64,000 nucleotides of DNA from Shouchella oshimensis. GTDB taxonomy: Bacteria > Bacillota > Bacilli > Bacillales > Bacillaceae_D. Below the pieces are notes generated by a model that did not search any database, was not told where the DNA came from, and saw nothing but the letters and a program-made list of their open reading frames with translations. Positions 36,166 to 43,908 of the stretch are shown here, piece by piece (position 1 is the first letter of the stretch; every line of letters begins with the position of its first letter). The stretch lies in NCBI RefSeq assembly GCF_002019765.1, contig NZ_KV917380.1, forward strand, positions 2,802,792-2,866,791, given 5' to 3'. The translations under genes were made by a program, and so were the position numbers.

Positions 36166-36531
36166 TTAAGCTCTTAACATCTCCAATGCTTTCGCCGCTT
36201 CCGGATTGTCCGCTACTAGTTTCTTCGCTTGATTGCGAAAGAAAAAACTTTCCGTCACAACCTTATTACTAATTTTATAAATGTCATCAGAATCAAGCTG
36301 CTCATTCATCATCGCTTGTTCAATTTCAGCTTCAATATCTTTTAATGAGAAATCCTTGCCATGATGAAATAAGCCAGCGTGTACAATTTGTGGAAATGCC
36401 TCTAAATCACCCATCATCGCTTTTCCAATGATTCCCATTGGTCCGCCCTGAATCACACGGTTTAAATATTTCACACTTTCCATCGTTAACTTTAATTCAT
36501 ATTCTTTTCCTTGAAGTACAATTGTTGACAT
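36166..36531 (-). CDS. tail assembly chaperone (gpG-like)
   Basis: 121 aa, the normal-frame product. Opening STIVLQGKEYELKLTMESVKYLNR and a helical body fit the tail assembly chaperone families of Gram-positive siphophages. It sits between the major tail protein and the tape measure, as expected. Residue 94 onwards (SFFFRNQ) is coded by the slippery stretch, so a fraction of ribosomes should make the longer GT fusion. It is not part of the finished tail. Confidence 0.83.
   Translation of the reverse strand: MSTIVLQGKEYELKLTMESVKYLNRVIQGGPMGIIGKAMMGDLEAFPQIVHAGLFHHGKDFSLKDIEAEIEQAMMNEQLDSDDIYKISNKVVTESFFFRNQAKKLVADNPEAAKALEMLRA
36241..36247 (-). other. predicted -1 ribosomal frameshift site
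   Basis: Minus-strand heptamer T TTT TTC (36247-36241) in the zero frame of the gpG-like gene (codons AGT TTT TTC). After a -1 slip the frame is open for 54 codons and joins exactly the frame of the T part. A short hairpin (TTCGC / GCGAA) can form just after the slip site. Confidence 0.8.
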
Positions 36532-36607
36532 GATGCCATCGCCCCTTTTTTGAATTAATGAAGGTATCTATAAAAGATACCTTCAGCCGCTCGTTAGTAC
36601 CTAAATA

Positions 36608-37129
36608 CTATTCTTGATCTTCTTCAGCTGGTGCTTCTGTTTCCACCATATCTTCGTTTTTTAACTTCCCGTTCAGCTTAGCGCTTAATGTATATGTTGC
36701 GTGCTCTCCATTGCTGTAACTTTGCTCCCAAGATGTAATCATATATAGACCCGATTTTGCTGTTTTCTTTCGGCTATTCACACGATAAATTTCGATAAAT
36801 TCCTTGTTATCAAGCTTTTCGTCCATATAGTCAATAAACGGGTCGCCTTCTGTTACAACACCTTCAAGCGACACTTCTACTGATTCTTTCCCATAATCAC
36901 TGCCTGTTTTATCTTTTGTATCTAGTTCAATTTCATCAAACGAACGATTAAAAGAGCCGCCTGTTTGGTTAAAAGGACGTAATAATCCTTGACTATCCTT
37001 CACTGCAAAAATAAATTCTTCCCCTTTGTATTCCTTCGCGAAAAATTGTAAGTTAAATGGTAAACGTTGTTCTGTCATTGTTATCTCCCCTTTTTGTAAT
37101 GTTTGTGTTTGTACGTTATTTCGATTCAC
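36608..37129 (-). CDS. phage major tail (tube) protein
   Basis: 173 aa from GTG 37129, which has GAGGAGG seven bases upstream. A second in-frame start, ATG 37078 with GGGGAG six bases upstream, gives 156 aa beginning TEQRLPFNLQFFA, a typical phage structural-protein opening. Either or both may be used. The rest (FNQTGGSFNRSFDEIELDTK, IDYMDEKLDNKEFIEIYR) is the immunoglobulin-like tail-tube fold of TP901-1-type major tail proteins. First structural gene of the module. Confidence 0.8.
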   Translation of the reverse strand: MNRNNVQTQTLQKGEITMTEQRLPFNLQFFAKEYKGEEFIFAVKDSQGLLRPFNQTGGSFNRSFDEIELDTKDKTGSDYGKESVEVSLEGVVTEGDPFIDYMDEKLDNKEFIEIYRVNSRKKTAKSGLYMITSWEQSYSNGEHATYTLSAKLNGKLKNEDMVETEAPAEEDQE

Positions 37130-37238
37130 TTGTATGCCTCCTCTCTTATTCTTTAAGGAATTTTCCTCTTCCTCACTTATAAGGCATGAACCTAAGTAAA
37201 AAACACGATCATACGTTCTTATTTTAACGAAAAAATTT

Positions 37239-37628
37239 TTAGCTTACATAAAACACTTGTTTTCCTTTTGTATGGCTATTGTCTTCACATACATAGGAGA
37301 CCGATCGGCTGCCTGTAATAGGCGAACGCCTAAATTCAATCTGATGATATACTTTCTCCCGCTTATTTCTACGGGCGTGTTGATGATCCGTTAAGATCGG
37401 AAAACACTCTTGAGCCATTTTATGACTATTACGATTACTCAGCTCTTCATGTAAACAAAGAGAAGCCAGTTTCTCTAGCATATAACTAGGAGGCACTTTC
37501 TCATGTTGGACGTAATAAGCTTCAATCAACTTCTCAATCTCTTTAAACCGTCCCGGTCTAGACATCACCCCTGTCTTTGCGTGGATCTTTAAATCTTTCA
37601 TACGATCTAGAAGGTGTTGTTCTGTCAT
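37239..37628 (-). CDS. hypothetical protein of the tail module, 129 aa
   Basis: Not recognised. A soluble basic protein, His- and Lys-rich, without membrane segments; N-terminal half helical (LLDRMKDLKIHAKTG, FKEIEKLIEAYYVQH). It starts one base after the stop of the sigma-like regulator, so it is co-translated with it. A regulatory partner is possible, but nothing in the sequence proves it. A 109-160 base gap separates it from the major tail gene. Confidence 0.6.
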   Translation of the reverse strand: MTEQHLLDRMKDLKIHAKTGVMSRPGRFKEIEKLIEAYYVQHEKVPPSYMLEKLASLCLHEELSNRNSHKMAQECFPILTDHQHARRNKREKVYHQIEFRRSPITGSRSVSYVCEDNSHTKGKQVFYVS

Positions 37629-37629
37629 T

Positions 37630-38004
37630 TTAAATGCCTCCTCTATACCCTAAATCATGATGAGTCCAGTAGTAAAAAATATCTGCAATTCTTTCTGTTG
37701 AACGTTTTAGTAACTCTCTGACGTTTTGTTGAGCGATCCCCATTTTCTCTGCCGTCTCGACTTGGGTGTAATCACACATATAAACATAGTATAGCGCGTC
37801 ACGCTGACGCTTTGTTAAATCGGCTTGTTCTATAGCATCTTGTAGATCAATAAAGATGTCACAAGCTGCAAAATCATCGTGTAGTACCCTTGATTGAAGA
37901 GAATGGATATCTCTTAATAAATGTTGTACTTGTTTTGCAGATGACAGCATTCCATATTGTTCTTCTAATCGAATCGTAACCGCTTCTCGACTTATCTTTT
38001 TCAT
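37630..38004 (-). CDS. sigma-70 region-4-like regulator of the tail module
   Basis: 124 aa. The C-terminal half reads as a sigma region 4 helix-turn-helix: LTKRQRDALYYVYMCDYTQ, then VETAEKMGIAQQNVRELLKR. There is no clear region 2, so it resembles phage late-gene activators such as PBSX Xpf more than a full sigma factor. ATG behind GGGAGAG. Its place at the head of the module suggests it turns on the tail genes, an inference from position. Confidence 0.72.
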   Translation of the reverse strand: MKKISREAVTIRLEEQYGMLSSAKQVQHLLRDIHSLQSRVLHDDFAACDIFIDLQDAIEQADLTKRQRDALYYVYMCDYTQVETAEKMGIAQQNVRELLKRSTERIADIFYYWTHHDLGYRGGI

Positions 38005-38022
38005 GTTTGTCTCTCCCTTTAC

Positions 38023-38172
38023 CTATTGAAAAACTAGATAAAATGTCGGTATAGCTGTAACGATCCATAAAATATAGAATGCTATTTTGTTTTCAATTTT
38101 ATTTACCAATGCACCTAATGTGATAAAAAAGAATAACGTAATTTGACAAATTAAAGCGAGTAAAAAAAACAT
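38023..38172 (-). CDS. 49-aa two-helix membrane protein at the head of the tail module
   Basis: ATG 38172 with GGAGGGATCAAT upstream; stop TAG at 38023. The chain MFFLLALICQITLFFFITLG, a short polar turn (NKIENKI), then AFYILWIVTAIPTFYLVFQ gives two membrane helices in a hairpin. No family recognised. It is directly upstream of the sigma-like regulator with 18 bases between them. A small hairpin protein could be a holin or a membrane sensor, but neither is shown. Confidence 0.65.
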   Translation of the reverse strand: MFFLLALICQITLFFFITLGALVNKIENKIAFYILWIVTAIPTFYLVFQ

Positions 38173-38242
38173 ATTGATCCCTCCATTACATCATTGTTCT
38201 TACAAAAAACCTTTGAACAACACTATAAAGAGAAGCCAATTA

Positions 38243-38283
38243 AAAAAAATCAAAAACCACCGCACATTTGTATGTGCAGTGGC
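38243..38283 (-). terminator. intrinsic terminator
   Basis: CCACTGCACAT / ATGTGCGGTGG with an ACAA loop, then TTTTTGATTTTTTT on the minus strand. It ends the 183-aa membrane protein gene and separates it from the tail module. Confidence 0.87.
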
Positions 38284-38291
38284 TCATTAAA

Positions 38292-38840
38292 TTAGAAATG
38301 TTTATCATTATATGTGTCTACCTCTGCTGGCGTAAGCAAACGTGTTGCTTTTCCAATCGTTCCTCCCCATAGTTCCCAGACAAAATTATGGTCTTCAACA
38401 GCTTGACTAAAATCCCCTTCGTGCCACCTTAATAAAATTTGCTCATAGCGGCTACCATGGGTAAACTCATCTGCTCTTACAGTAGCAATGTCAAGCAACC
38501 ATTCAATTCGCTCTTCTGTCAGCTGGATTTTTCCCCACTTTTGCTCTGCTTCTACAAGTCCGTGGGACATGTAATGAATCGCCTCTTGCATCGCTCGCTC
38601 TGATAAATCTTTAGGAAATAAATCATGTAAATCTTCATCAATAGAAGCAGTAAGCACGAGTTCTTCTGTTTGAACGCCACTTTCACCTGAATGGTTATTC
38701 AAGTCGTTCCCAGTATCGCTGCCCTGTTGCTCCTCTGATGAGGCCATACGCTCAAGAGCATTTTGACCAAAATAAAATCCTCCAAAACCAATAAGTCCTA
38801 TTACACCTACTATAGAAAGGAAAATGATAAATTTCTTCAC
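38292..38840 (-). CDS. membrane-anchored protein, DUF6241-like
   Basis: 182 aa from GTG 38840, chosen for AAGGGG nine bases upstream. One N-terminal anchor (KKFIIFLSIVGVIGLIGFGG), an acidic Ser/Gly/Asn linker, then an extracytoplasmic helical domain with HYMSHGLVEAEQKWG and RWHEGDFSQAVEDHN. I recall a DUF6241 family of this layout in Bacillus but cannot confirm it. It has its own terminator and is probably not part of the tail operon. Confidence 0.6.
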   Translation of the reverse strand: MKKFIIFLSIVGVIGLIGFGGFYFGQNALERMASSEEQQGSDTGNDLNNHSGESGVQTEELVLTASIDEDLHDLFPKDLSERAMQEAIHYMSHGLVEAEQKWGKIQLTEERIEWLLDIATVRADEFTHGSRYEQILLRWHEGDFSQAVEDHNFVWELWGGTIGKATRLLTPAEVDTYNDKHF

Positions 38841-39112
38841 CCAAAACAACCCCTTAAACAAGTCACCATTCTTTCTGACTACGTAATTATCCCTATCACA
38901 TGCAGTCTATCATAGTTTTGTCTCATTGTAAGCAGATTGTTAATAATTTTTTGTAATCTTAAAATTTATGCTGCTTGTCATAGGAAGAACGTAAATTAGG
39001 TATACTCTATCTCTTGAAAAGCACGTCATAAAAGTGACATTCGTTCGGATGTATTTTTCTAAACGCACGATTCGTCGCGTACGATTTTTCAAGGGTAGTC
39101 GTGTGTATGACA
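38841..39112. other. intergenic stretch without recognised gene
   Basis: AT-rich. It contains a long-range inverted pair CTTGAAAA (39012-39019 region) and TTTTCAAG (about 39085-39092), and short CG-rich runs, but no open frame with a ribosome site and no clear promoter. Nothing further supported. Confidence 0.5.
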
Positions 39113-39152
39113 CAAAAAAATCAGCACCTAGACTATGCTAGAAATGCTGATT
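39113..39152 (-). terminator. terminator of tRNA-Leu(CAA)
   Basis: AATCAGCA / TGCTGATT stem followed on the minus strand by TTTTTTTG, 28 bases after the tRNA. Confidence 0.82.
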
Positions 39153-39180
39153 TACAGGTGTTTCAACCTACGTTTCACGA

Positions 39181-39262
39181 TACCGGTGGTCGGGGTCGAA
39201 CCGACACTCCAAAGGAACACGATTTTGAGTCGTGCGCGTCTGCCAATTCCGCCACACCGGCA
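39181..39262 (-). tRNA. tRNA-Leu (anticodon CAA)
   Basis: Class II cloverleaf with acceptor TGCCGGT / ACCGGTA, anticodon loop ACTCAAAAT, T-loop GGTTCGACCCC. No encoded CCA. It stands alone, 3.2 kb downstream of the main tRNA cluster, with its own promoter and terminator. Confidence 0.95.
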
Positions 39263-39284
39263 TAACAACTTATCGACAAGTAAT

Positions 39285-39313
39285 AATATACCATCGTCAA
39301 AATGATTCGTCAA
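39285..39313 (-). promoter_or_regulatory. strong promoter of tRNA-Leu(CAA)
   Basis: Minus strand TTGACG (39313-39308), 17-base spacer, TATATT (39290-39285). Identical boxes and spacing to the rRNA promoter at 49430-49458. Confidence 0.85.
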
Positions 39314-39438
39314 CGTTTTTTTCTATTTTTAATAGTGATATTGCATTCAATTCCCTAAAAAGATGTAAATGTTTAAGTACACTTCACAAGGGTACTAATA
39401 AATACCAATTCATTCAACATTTCACATAGGAGGATAAG

Positions 39439-39921
39439 ATGATAAATAAATTCACTATGTCATTTTTTATTTTACTACCTTTTATATGTTTAGCAGCTTG
39501 CAGTAATAATGTTCAAGATGATCTGGACTCTTATGTTAATTCTGATGAGTTGCAGCAGCTTTCTCAAAAAGAGTTAGAAATTATGTCTGAATTTGAAAAG
39601 CTTACGATTGGTGAAATCGAACCGGATGACGCCGCTGACTTTTTAGCTGAACATGTCATTTATCCGTATAGTGAATTTGTTTCTGATTTAGAAACGATTC
39701 GTCCAGCTACATCTGAAGTAAGTGACTTGCACGACCTTTATATCGCAGCAGCATCAATTCGATTGGAAGGCTATCATCTTTCAGAAGAGTTTATTGAAAG
39801 CCTCGGCTCTGTTACTATGACAATAGCAAATGACACGTTAAGGGAAGCGAGCTCCCTTATGCACCATTATAGAGAAGAATTAGCACTATTAGCGGAAGAA
39901 CATGATGTCGTTGTTAAGTAA
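39439..39921 (+). CDS. small lipoprotein, 160 aa
   Basis: Signal peptide MSFFILLPFICL with lipobox LAAC-S, then an acidic helical domain without a recognised family (ELEIMSEFEKLTIGEIEPDD, then SIRLEGYHLSEEFIESLG). ATG behind TAGGAGG. It is the only plus-strand gene between the tail module and the rRNA operon and points toward the tail-spike gene. It may have come in with the foreign segment, but nothing ties its function to phage. Confidence 0.65.
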   Translation: MINKFTMSFFILLPFICLAACSNNVQDDLDSYVNSDELQQLSQKELEIMSEFEKLTIGEIEPDDAADFLAEHVIYPYSEFVSDLETIRPATSEVSDLHDLYIAAASIRLEGYHLSEEFIESLGSVTMTIANDTLREASSLMHHYREELALLAEEHDVVVK

Positions 39922-39929
39922 TCAAGTAT

Positions 39930-39963
39930 AAGAAAGAAGAAACTATTGAGCTTCTTCTTTCTT
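39930..39963. terminator. terminator between lipoprotein and tail-spike genes
   Basis: AAGAAAGAAGAA / TTCTTCTTTCTT, a perfect 12-base stem with a ten-base loop; weak T-runs, so its strength is uncertain. Confidence 0.6.
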
Positions 39964-39969
39964 CATCCA

Positions 39970-42327
39970 TTATTTTATGAAACAAAGCGCAATACCATAA
40001 CCACAGTCAGCGTTATAAGCCTTTGTTAGCTTCATGACTTTTACATTCCCTTTTTCACTAGGTTGTCCTATTCCATTAAAGGCCATTAAATAATCACCTA
40101 TTTGTACATCTTCATTTACGCGTACATATACTTGGCCCATCATGCCTACAATATTCCATTCGTCTCGTTCTTTGCGGTCCACATAAGGTTCATTGTAATC
40201 AAACAGAGGGTTCTCTAATGGTAATAGAACACTCTCTTCCCGATAGCTTGGCAATGTGTTCCCTTCTTCGTCTACATCGTATGTGCGAACACGCTGTGGT
40301 TCAAGTATTAAACCACCAAATTCGTTTGTTAAATAACGGTTCTTCCAGTGGAATGATGCTTCACCTAATACAACACCCGCCGTTTCCGTAATAACACCAA
40401 TAATAATGTCATCCTTATTTGCTAGTTGTACTTTGTCCCCTTTTAATGTCACTAACATGCCTGTTTCAATTGGTTCTCCATCTACACTTTCAAAGTACTC
40501 AGCAAAATCTGTGAATGTACTTGAACCTGTAATTTGTCCAGAAGCTCTAATCGTTCCGTTCCTACTATTAAGCTCCCATTTGCGATTTGAACTGCTTGAA
40601 TTCCCTGAAGCACCATATCCCCCTACTACTGAATAACTAGTGGGATTACTTGTTAGGTTACTCGCAAGCACCATTGAACCAAATCCTCCATTTGGCTGTC
40701 CTGCAATCGCCCCACTCGAACTTATTATGCTACTTCTAGGGCCACGTGCTCTAGAATTACCTGCACTTCCTACTACAACAGAGCCTTCGCCTTCTGCATG
40801 TGAATTAGATGAAGCGGCTACCATCGTTTTTGATTGAATGGCTGTAGGTGAAGCTGTACTTGCAAGTATAATCGATTGATCATGTCTTGGCTCTCCGGTG
40901 CTAGATGCCAACCTAGCGCCACCTGAAATAACTGTAATTGGATTAGTGTAACGAACGCCACCGCTGATTACAGCAGTTTCATACCCGCTTGCATTTACAT
41001 GACTAATATTAATTGAATTTGTTGTTGATTCAACAGCATTCTTTCCACCATTTCTTGAGTGGATGGCATTAACACCATTAATCGTTACATGACTATGTCC
41101 GCTTCCTACGAAAATCCCATTGTTATCACCAGCGTCGTAAAGGTTGATATTGTTTAATGAAATATGGTTTCCTCGATTGCTTCCCCCATAAACAATGACA
41201 CCATCACTTGCACGATGAAATCTGCTAATATTTACACCATTCAAAGCGACATTCCTAGCTTTATACTGAATCGCAACGACAGGACCATTTCGAAAATCAT
41301 ATGATTCATCACCAATTGCAGTAAAATTTGTAATGCTTACGTTCGTATATGCACTTATAACGAGTGCACGAGGGTCAATATTGTTTTGAAAGCCTTTTTT
41401 ATTATTAGGATGCAACGCAACAAGGTTTGTAGCCGTTAAATGAAAAGCCGTCGTTGAATCTGGATCTTCACCCGTATGATGACCAATGTGTCGAAAATTA
41501 TAGCTTCGAGCATCTTCTTTTGAAATATGGCCATTGATATGCACATTGCTAGCAGCGCTAGAATTATCATGTGCTTTTATTTCAATTCCACCATAGCAAC
41601 CAGAAGTGTAATTATTGGTCAGCAGTATATGGCGGCTCCCATCGTCAATCTCTATTCCATTTTGATTTCCTCTTGTAGAAGGGTCGTACGCATAACAATT
41701 TGATAGAGTAATAAATTCACTATGGTGTGTTGTAAAGCCGTCATCAACCCAGTCAGTCGCTTTGCATGAATCAATCCATACGTATTGTGATGGCCCACTA
41801 TCAACCGTCCCATCTCCACCATAATGGTAGTCTAATCCTGTCGAAGTAACATCAAATCCATGTAGGGTGCTATTATACGCGAAAACATTCGTAATCCAAG
41901 CGTATTTGACTCCGTGAAGCGTTAAACAACTAGAACGACTCCCTCCAGCAGGTTCTGCACCTCTTCGTCTATTTCCATCTAAGCTCAGATTTTTTACAAC
42001 AATATACTCTCCACCATTATCTTTGTCTTTTACGGATACGGTCCATTCTTCGTTCGATGCCGTATCGGGTGTCTGTATAGTGGTGAGCTCCATACCTTGT
42101 CCTTCTAAAACGGTTCGATTTGGGAGCCGAACCGTTGCAAAATAGCGTTTAGGACCAAGAATCAATTTAACGTTTCCGTCCCCTAGCGCCTCTTCAAAAT
42201 AGGGCGTTTGATCTTCCTCACTTGCACTCTCTGGTATGAAATCATCAATGTAAACGACCCGTGCATCTTCAATTTGCGCGATAGTATTGCTTAATTGATC
42301 AAAAGATTGCTCCATTTGCTTTTCCAT
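39970..42327 (-). CDS. orphan tail spike: pectate-lyase-type beta helix with C-terminal G2 autoprotease domain
   Basis: 785 aa from ATG 42327, which has AGAGG eight bases upstream. A short helical start is followed by a pectate-lyase-3-like entry (VVYIDDFIP...LILGPKRYFATVRLPNRT) and a right-handed beta-helix rich in Asn/Gly/His (GIEIDDGSRHILLTNN, NGIFVGSGHSHVTING). Next comes a Ser/Ala/Gly repeat stretch like trimeric head domains. The last ~190 residues (TDFAEYFESVDGEPIETGML, VTLKGDKVQLANKDD) match the self-cleaving G2 domain of phi29-type appendage proteins. Such spikes bind or cut surface glycans. It is outside the tail operon and has no clear promoter. Confidence 0.85.
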   Translation of the reverse strand: MEKQMEQSFDQLSNTIAQIEDARVVYIDDFIPESASEEDQTPYFEEALGDGNVKLILGPKRYFATVRLPNRTVLEGQGMELTTIQTPDTASNEEWTVSVKDKDNGGEYIVVKNLSLDGNRRRGAEPAGGSRSSCLTLHGVKYAWITNVFAYNSTLHGFDVTSTGLDYHYGGDGTVDSGPSQYVWIDSCKATDWVDDGFTTHHSEFITLSNCYAYDPSTRGNQNGIEIDDGSRHILLTNNYTSGCYGGIEIKAHDNSSAASNVHINGHISKEDARSYNFRHIGHHTGEDPDSTTAFHLTATNLVALHPNNKKGFQNNIDPRALVISAYTNVSITNFTAIGDESYDFRNGPVVAIQYKARNVALNGVNISRFHRASDGVIVYGGSNRGNHISLNNINLYDAGDNNGIFVGSGHSHVTINGVNAIHSRNGGKNAVESTTNSINISHVNASGYETAVISGGVRYTNPITVISGGARLASSTGEPRHDQSIILASTASPTAIQSKTMVAASSNSHAEGEGSVVVGSAGNSRARGPRSSIISSSGAIAGQPNGGFGSMVLASNLTSNPTSYSVVGGYGASGNSSSSNRKWELNSRNGTIRASGQITGSSTFTDFAEYFESVDGEPIETGMLVTLKGDKVQLANKDDIIIGVITETAGVVLGEASFHWKNRYLTNEFGGLILEPQRVRTYDVDEEGNTLPSYREESVLLPLENPLFDYNEPYVDRKERDEWNIVGMMGQVYVRVNEDVQIGDYLMAFNGIGQPSEKGNVKVMKLTKAYNADCGYGIALCFIK

Positions 42328-42392
42328 TGCTTTCACCTCTTTTTTATGTAGCTACTAAACGGTAGCTCCTTATAGAGAGAGAAGCAGTATTG

Positions 42393-42431
42393 AAAAAAAC
42401 AAAAAAACCAGCTTAAATTAAACTGGTTTTA
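42393..42431 (-). terminator. terminator of the rRNA-tRNA operon
   Basis: AAAACCAG / CTGGTTTT stem with an 11-base loop, then TTTTTTTGTTTTTTT on the minus strand, directly after tRNA-Arg. Confidence 0.87.
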
Positions 42432-42437
42432 AAAAAG

Positions 42438-42511
<74 letters not shown>

Positions 42512-42527
42512 TTACTATGAGAAATGG

Positions 42528-42614
42528 TGCCGAGGGCCGGACTTGAACCGGCACGGTTGTCACCAACCGCAGGATTTTAAGTCCTGTGTGTCTGCCAATT
42601 CCACCACCCCGGCA
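42528..42614 (-). tRNA. tRNA-Leu (anticodon TAA)
   Basis: Class II tRNA with long variable arm, acceptor TGCCGGG / CCTCGGCA, anticodon loop CTTAAAA. Confidence 0.96.
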
Positions 42615-42652
42615 TGTATGTAAGGACCATCTCATAGTTATTAAGTTGTTGG

Positions 42653-42723
<71 letters not shown>

Positions 42724-42738
42724 TTAGGATAAACAAAG

Positions 42739-42810
42739 AGCGGAAGACGAGATTCGAACTCGCGACCCCCACCTTGGCAAGGTGGTGTTCTACCACTGAA
42801 CTACTTCCGC
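42739..42810 (-). tRNA. tRNA-Gly (anticodon GCC)
   Basis: Acceptor GCGGAAG / CTTCCGC, anticodon loop TTGCCAA. Confidence 0.96.
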
Positions 42811-42818
42811 AAAAATGG

Positions 42819-42890
42819 CTGGGCTACCTGGGATCGAACCAGGGAATGACGGAATCAAAATCCGTTGCCTTACCGCTTGGCTATAGCCCA
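42819..42890 (-). tRNA. tRNA-Gln (anticodon TTG)
   Basis: Acceptor TGGGCTA / TAGCCCA, anticodon loop TTTTGAT. Confidence 0.96.
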
Positions 42891-42896
42891 ATAATG

Positions 42897-42971
42897 GGGC
42901 GACCGATGGGAATCGAACCCACGAATGCCGGAACCACAATCCGGTGCGTTAACCACTTCGCCACGATCGCC
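42897..42971 (-). tRNA. tRNA-His (anticodon GTG)
   Basis: Acceptor GGCGATC / GGTCGCC, anticodon loop TTGTGGT. Confidence 0.96.
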
Positions 42972-42995
42972 ATAATCAATTTAATTAAATAATGG

Positions 42996-43066
42996 CAGGG
43001 GTAGTAGGAATCGAACCCACATCAAAGGTTTTGGAGACCTTCGTTTTACCATTAAACTATACCCCT
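42996..43066 (-). tRNA. tRNA-Trp (anticodon CCA)
   Basis: Acceptor AGGGGTA / TACCCCT, anticodon loop CTCCAAA. Confidence 0.96.
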
Positions 43067-43073
43067 AGGATGG

Positions 43074-43155
43074 TGGAGGGGGACGGATTCGAACCGCCGA
43101 ACCCGGAGGGAGCGGATTTACAGTCCGCCGCGTTTAGCCACTTCGCTACCCCTCC
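43074..43155 (-). tRNA. tRNA-Tyr (anticodon GTA)
   Basis: Class II tRNA, acceptor GGAGGGG / CCCCTCC, anticodon loop CTGTAAA. Confidence 0.96.
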
Positions 43156-43175
43156 ACTTTGAAAAGACAATACTT

Positions 43176-43204
43176 ATCTTACCTAATACCGCTAGTTCTG
43201 TCAA
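43176..43204 (-). promoter_or_regulatory. internal promoter within the tRNA cluster
   Basis: Minus strand TTGACA (43204-43199), 17-base spacer, TAAGAT (43181-43176), in the only sizeable gap of the cluster, between tRNA-Thr and tRNA-Tyr. It would drive Tyr, Trp, His, Gln, Gly, Cys, Leu and Arg independently of the rRNA genes. Confidence 0.72.
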
Positions 43205-43220
43205 CAACTTTTTTCAGTGG

Positions 43221-43293
<73 letters not shown>

Positions 43294-43305
43294 AAAAGTA
43301 AGTGG

Positions 43306-43378
<73 letters not shown>

Positions 43379-43388
43379 TTATGTATGG

Positions 43389-43462
43389 CGGTCCGGACGG
43401 GACTCGAACCCGCGACCTCCTGCGTGACAGGCAGGCATTCTAACCAACTGAACTACCGGACC
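43389..43462 (-). tRNA. tRNA-Asp (anticodon GTC)
   Basis: Acceptor GGTCCGG / CCGGACC, anticodon loop CTGTCAC. Confidence 0.96.
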
Positions 43463-43472
43463 ATATTTTTGG

Positions 43473-43546
<74 letters not shown>

Positions 43547-43594
43547 TCGTTAAAAATAATGTTGACAACATCATATAGCAATGAAAATAAATGG

Positions 43595-43667
43595 TGGAGG
43601 ATGACGGGATCGAACCGCCGACCCCCTGCTTGTAAGGCAGGTGCTCTCCCAGCTGAGCTAATCCTCC
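43595..43667 (-). tRNA. tRNA-Val (anticodon TAC)
   Basis: Acceptor GGAGGAT / ATCCTCC, anticodon loop CTTACAA. Confidence 0.96.
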
Positions 43668-43695
43668 AATATAGTATGCATCTGTTTAAAAATGG

Positions 43696-43767
43696 TGACC
43701 CGTACGGGATTCGAACCCGTGTTACCGCCGTGAAAGGGCGGTGTCTTAACCGCTTGACCAACGGGCC
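43696..43767 (-). tRNA. tRNA-Glu (anticodon TTC)
   Basis: Acceptor GGCCCGT / ACGGGTC with one wobble pair, anticodon loop CTTTCAC. Confidence 0.96.
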
Positions 43768-43809
43768 ATTACACTAATTTACGATTTTTTATGTATGAAT
43801 ATAATCTGG

Positions 43810-43900
43810 CGGAGAGCGAGGGATTCGAACCCTCGAGACGGTTTTACACCGCCTACACGATTTCCAATCGTGCTCCTTCGGCCAGCTCGGACAGCTCTCC
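43810..43900 (-). tRNA. tRNA-Ser (anticodon GGA)
   Basis: Class II tRNA with long variable arm, acceptor GGAGAGC / GCTCTCC, anticodon loop TTGGAAA. Confidence 0.96.
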
Positions 43901-43908
43901 AGCTATGG

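Noticed and set aside
25161..38283. A complete prophage with attachment sites
   Set aside because: I found no integrase, terminase, capsid or portal gene and could not see a tRNA-derived direct repeat at the two ends; a tail-only module explains the genes better.
38841..39030. 29-codon minus-strand frame starting at an ATG near 39030
   Set aside because: No ribosome site and no recognisable product.
38841..39180. LexA (SOS) operator controlling the tail operon
   Set aside because: I looked for the Bacillus box CGAACnnnnGTTCG in front of the tail genes and saw none; the GAACGTTC sequence at 11401-11408 belongs to the repeat element.
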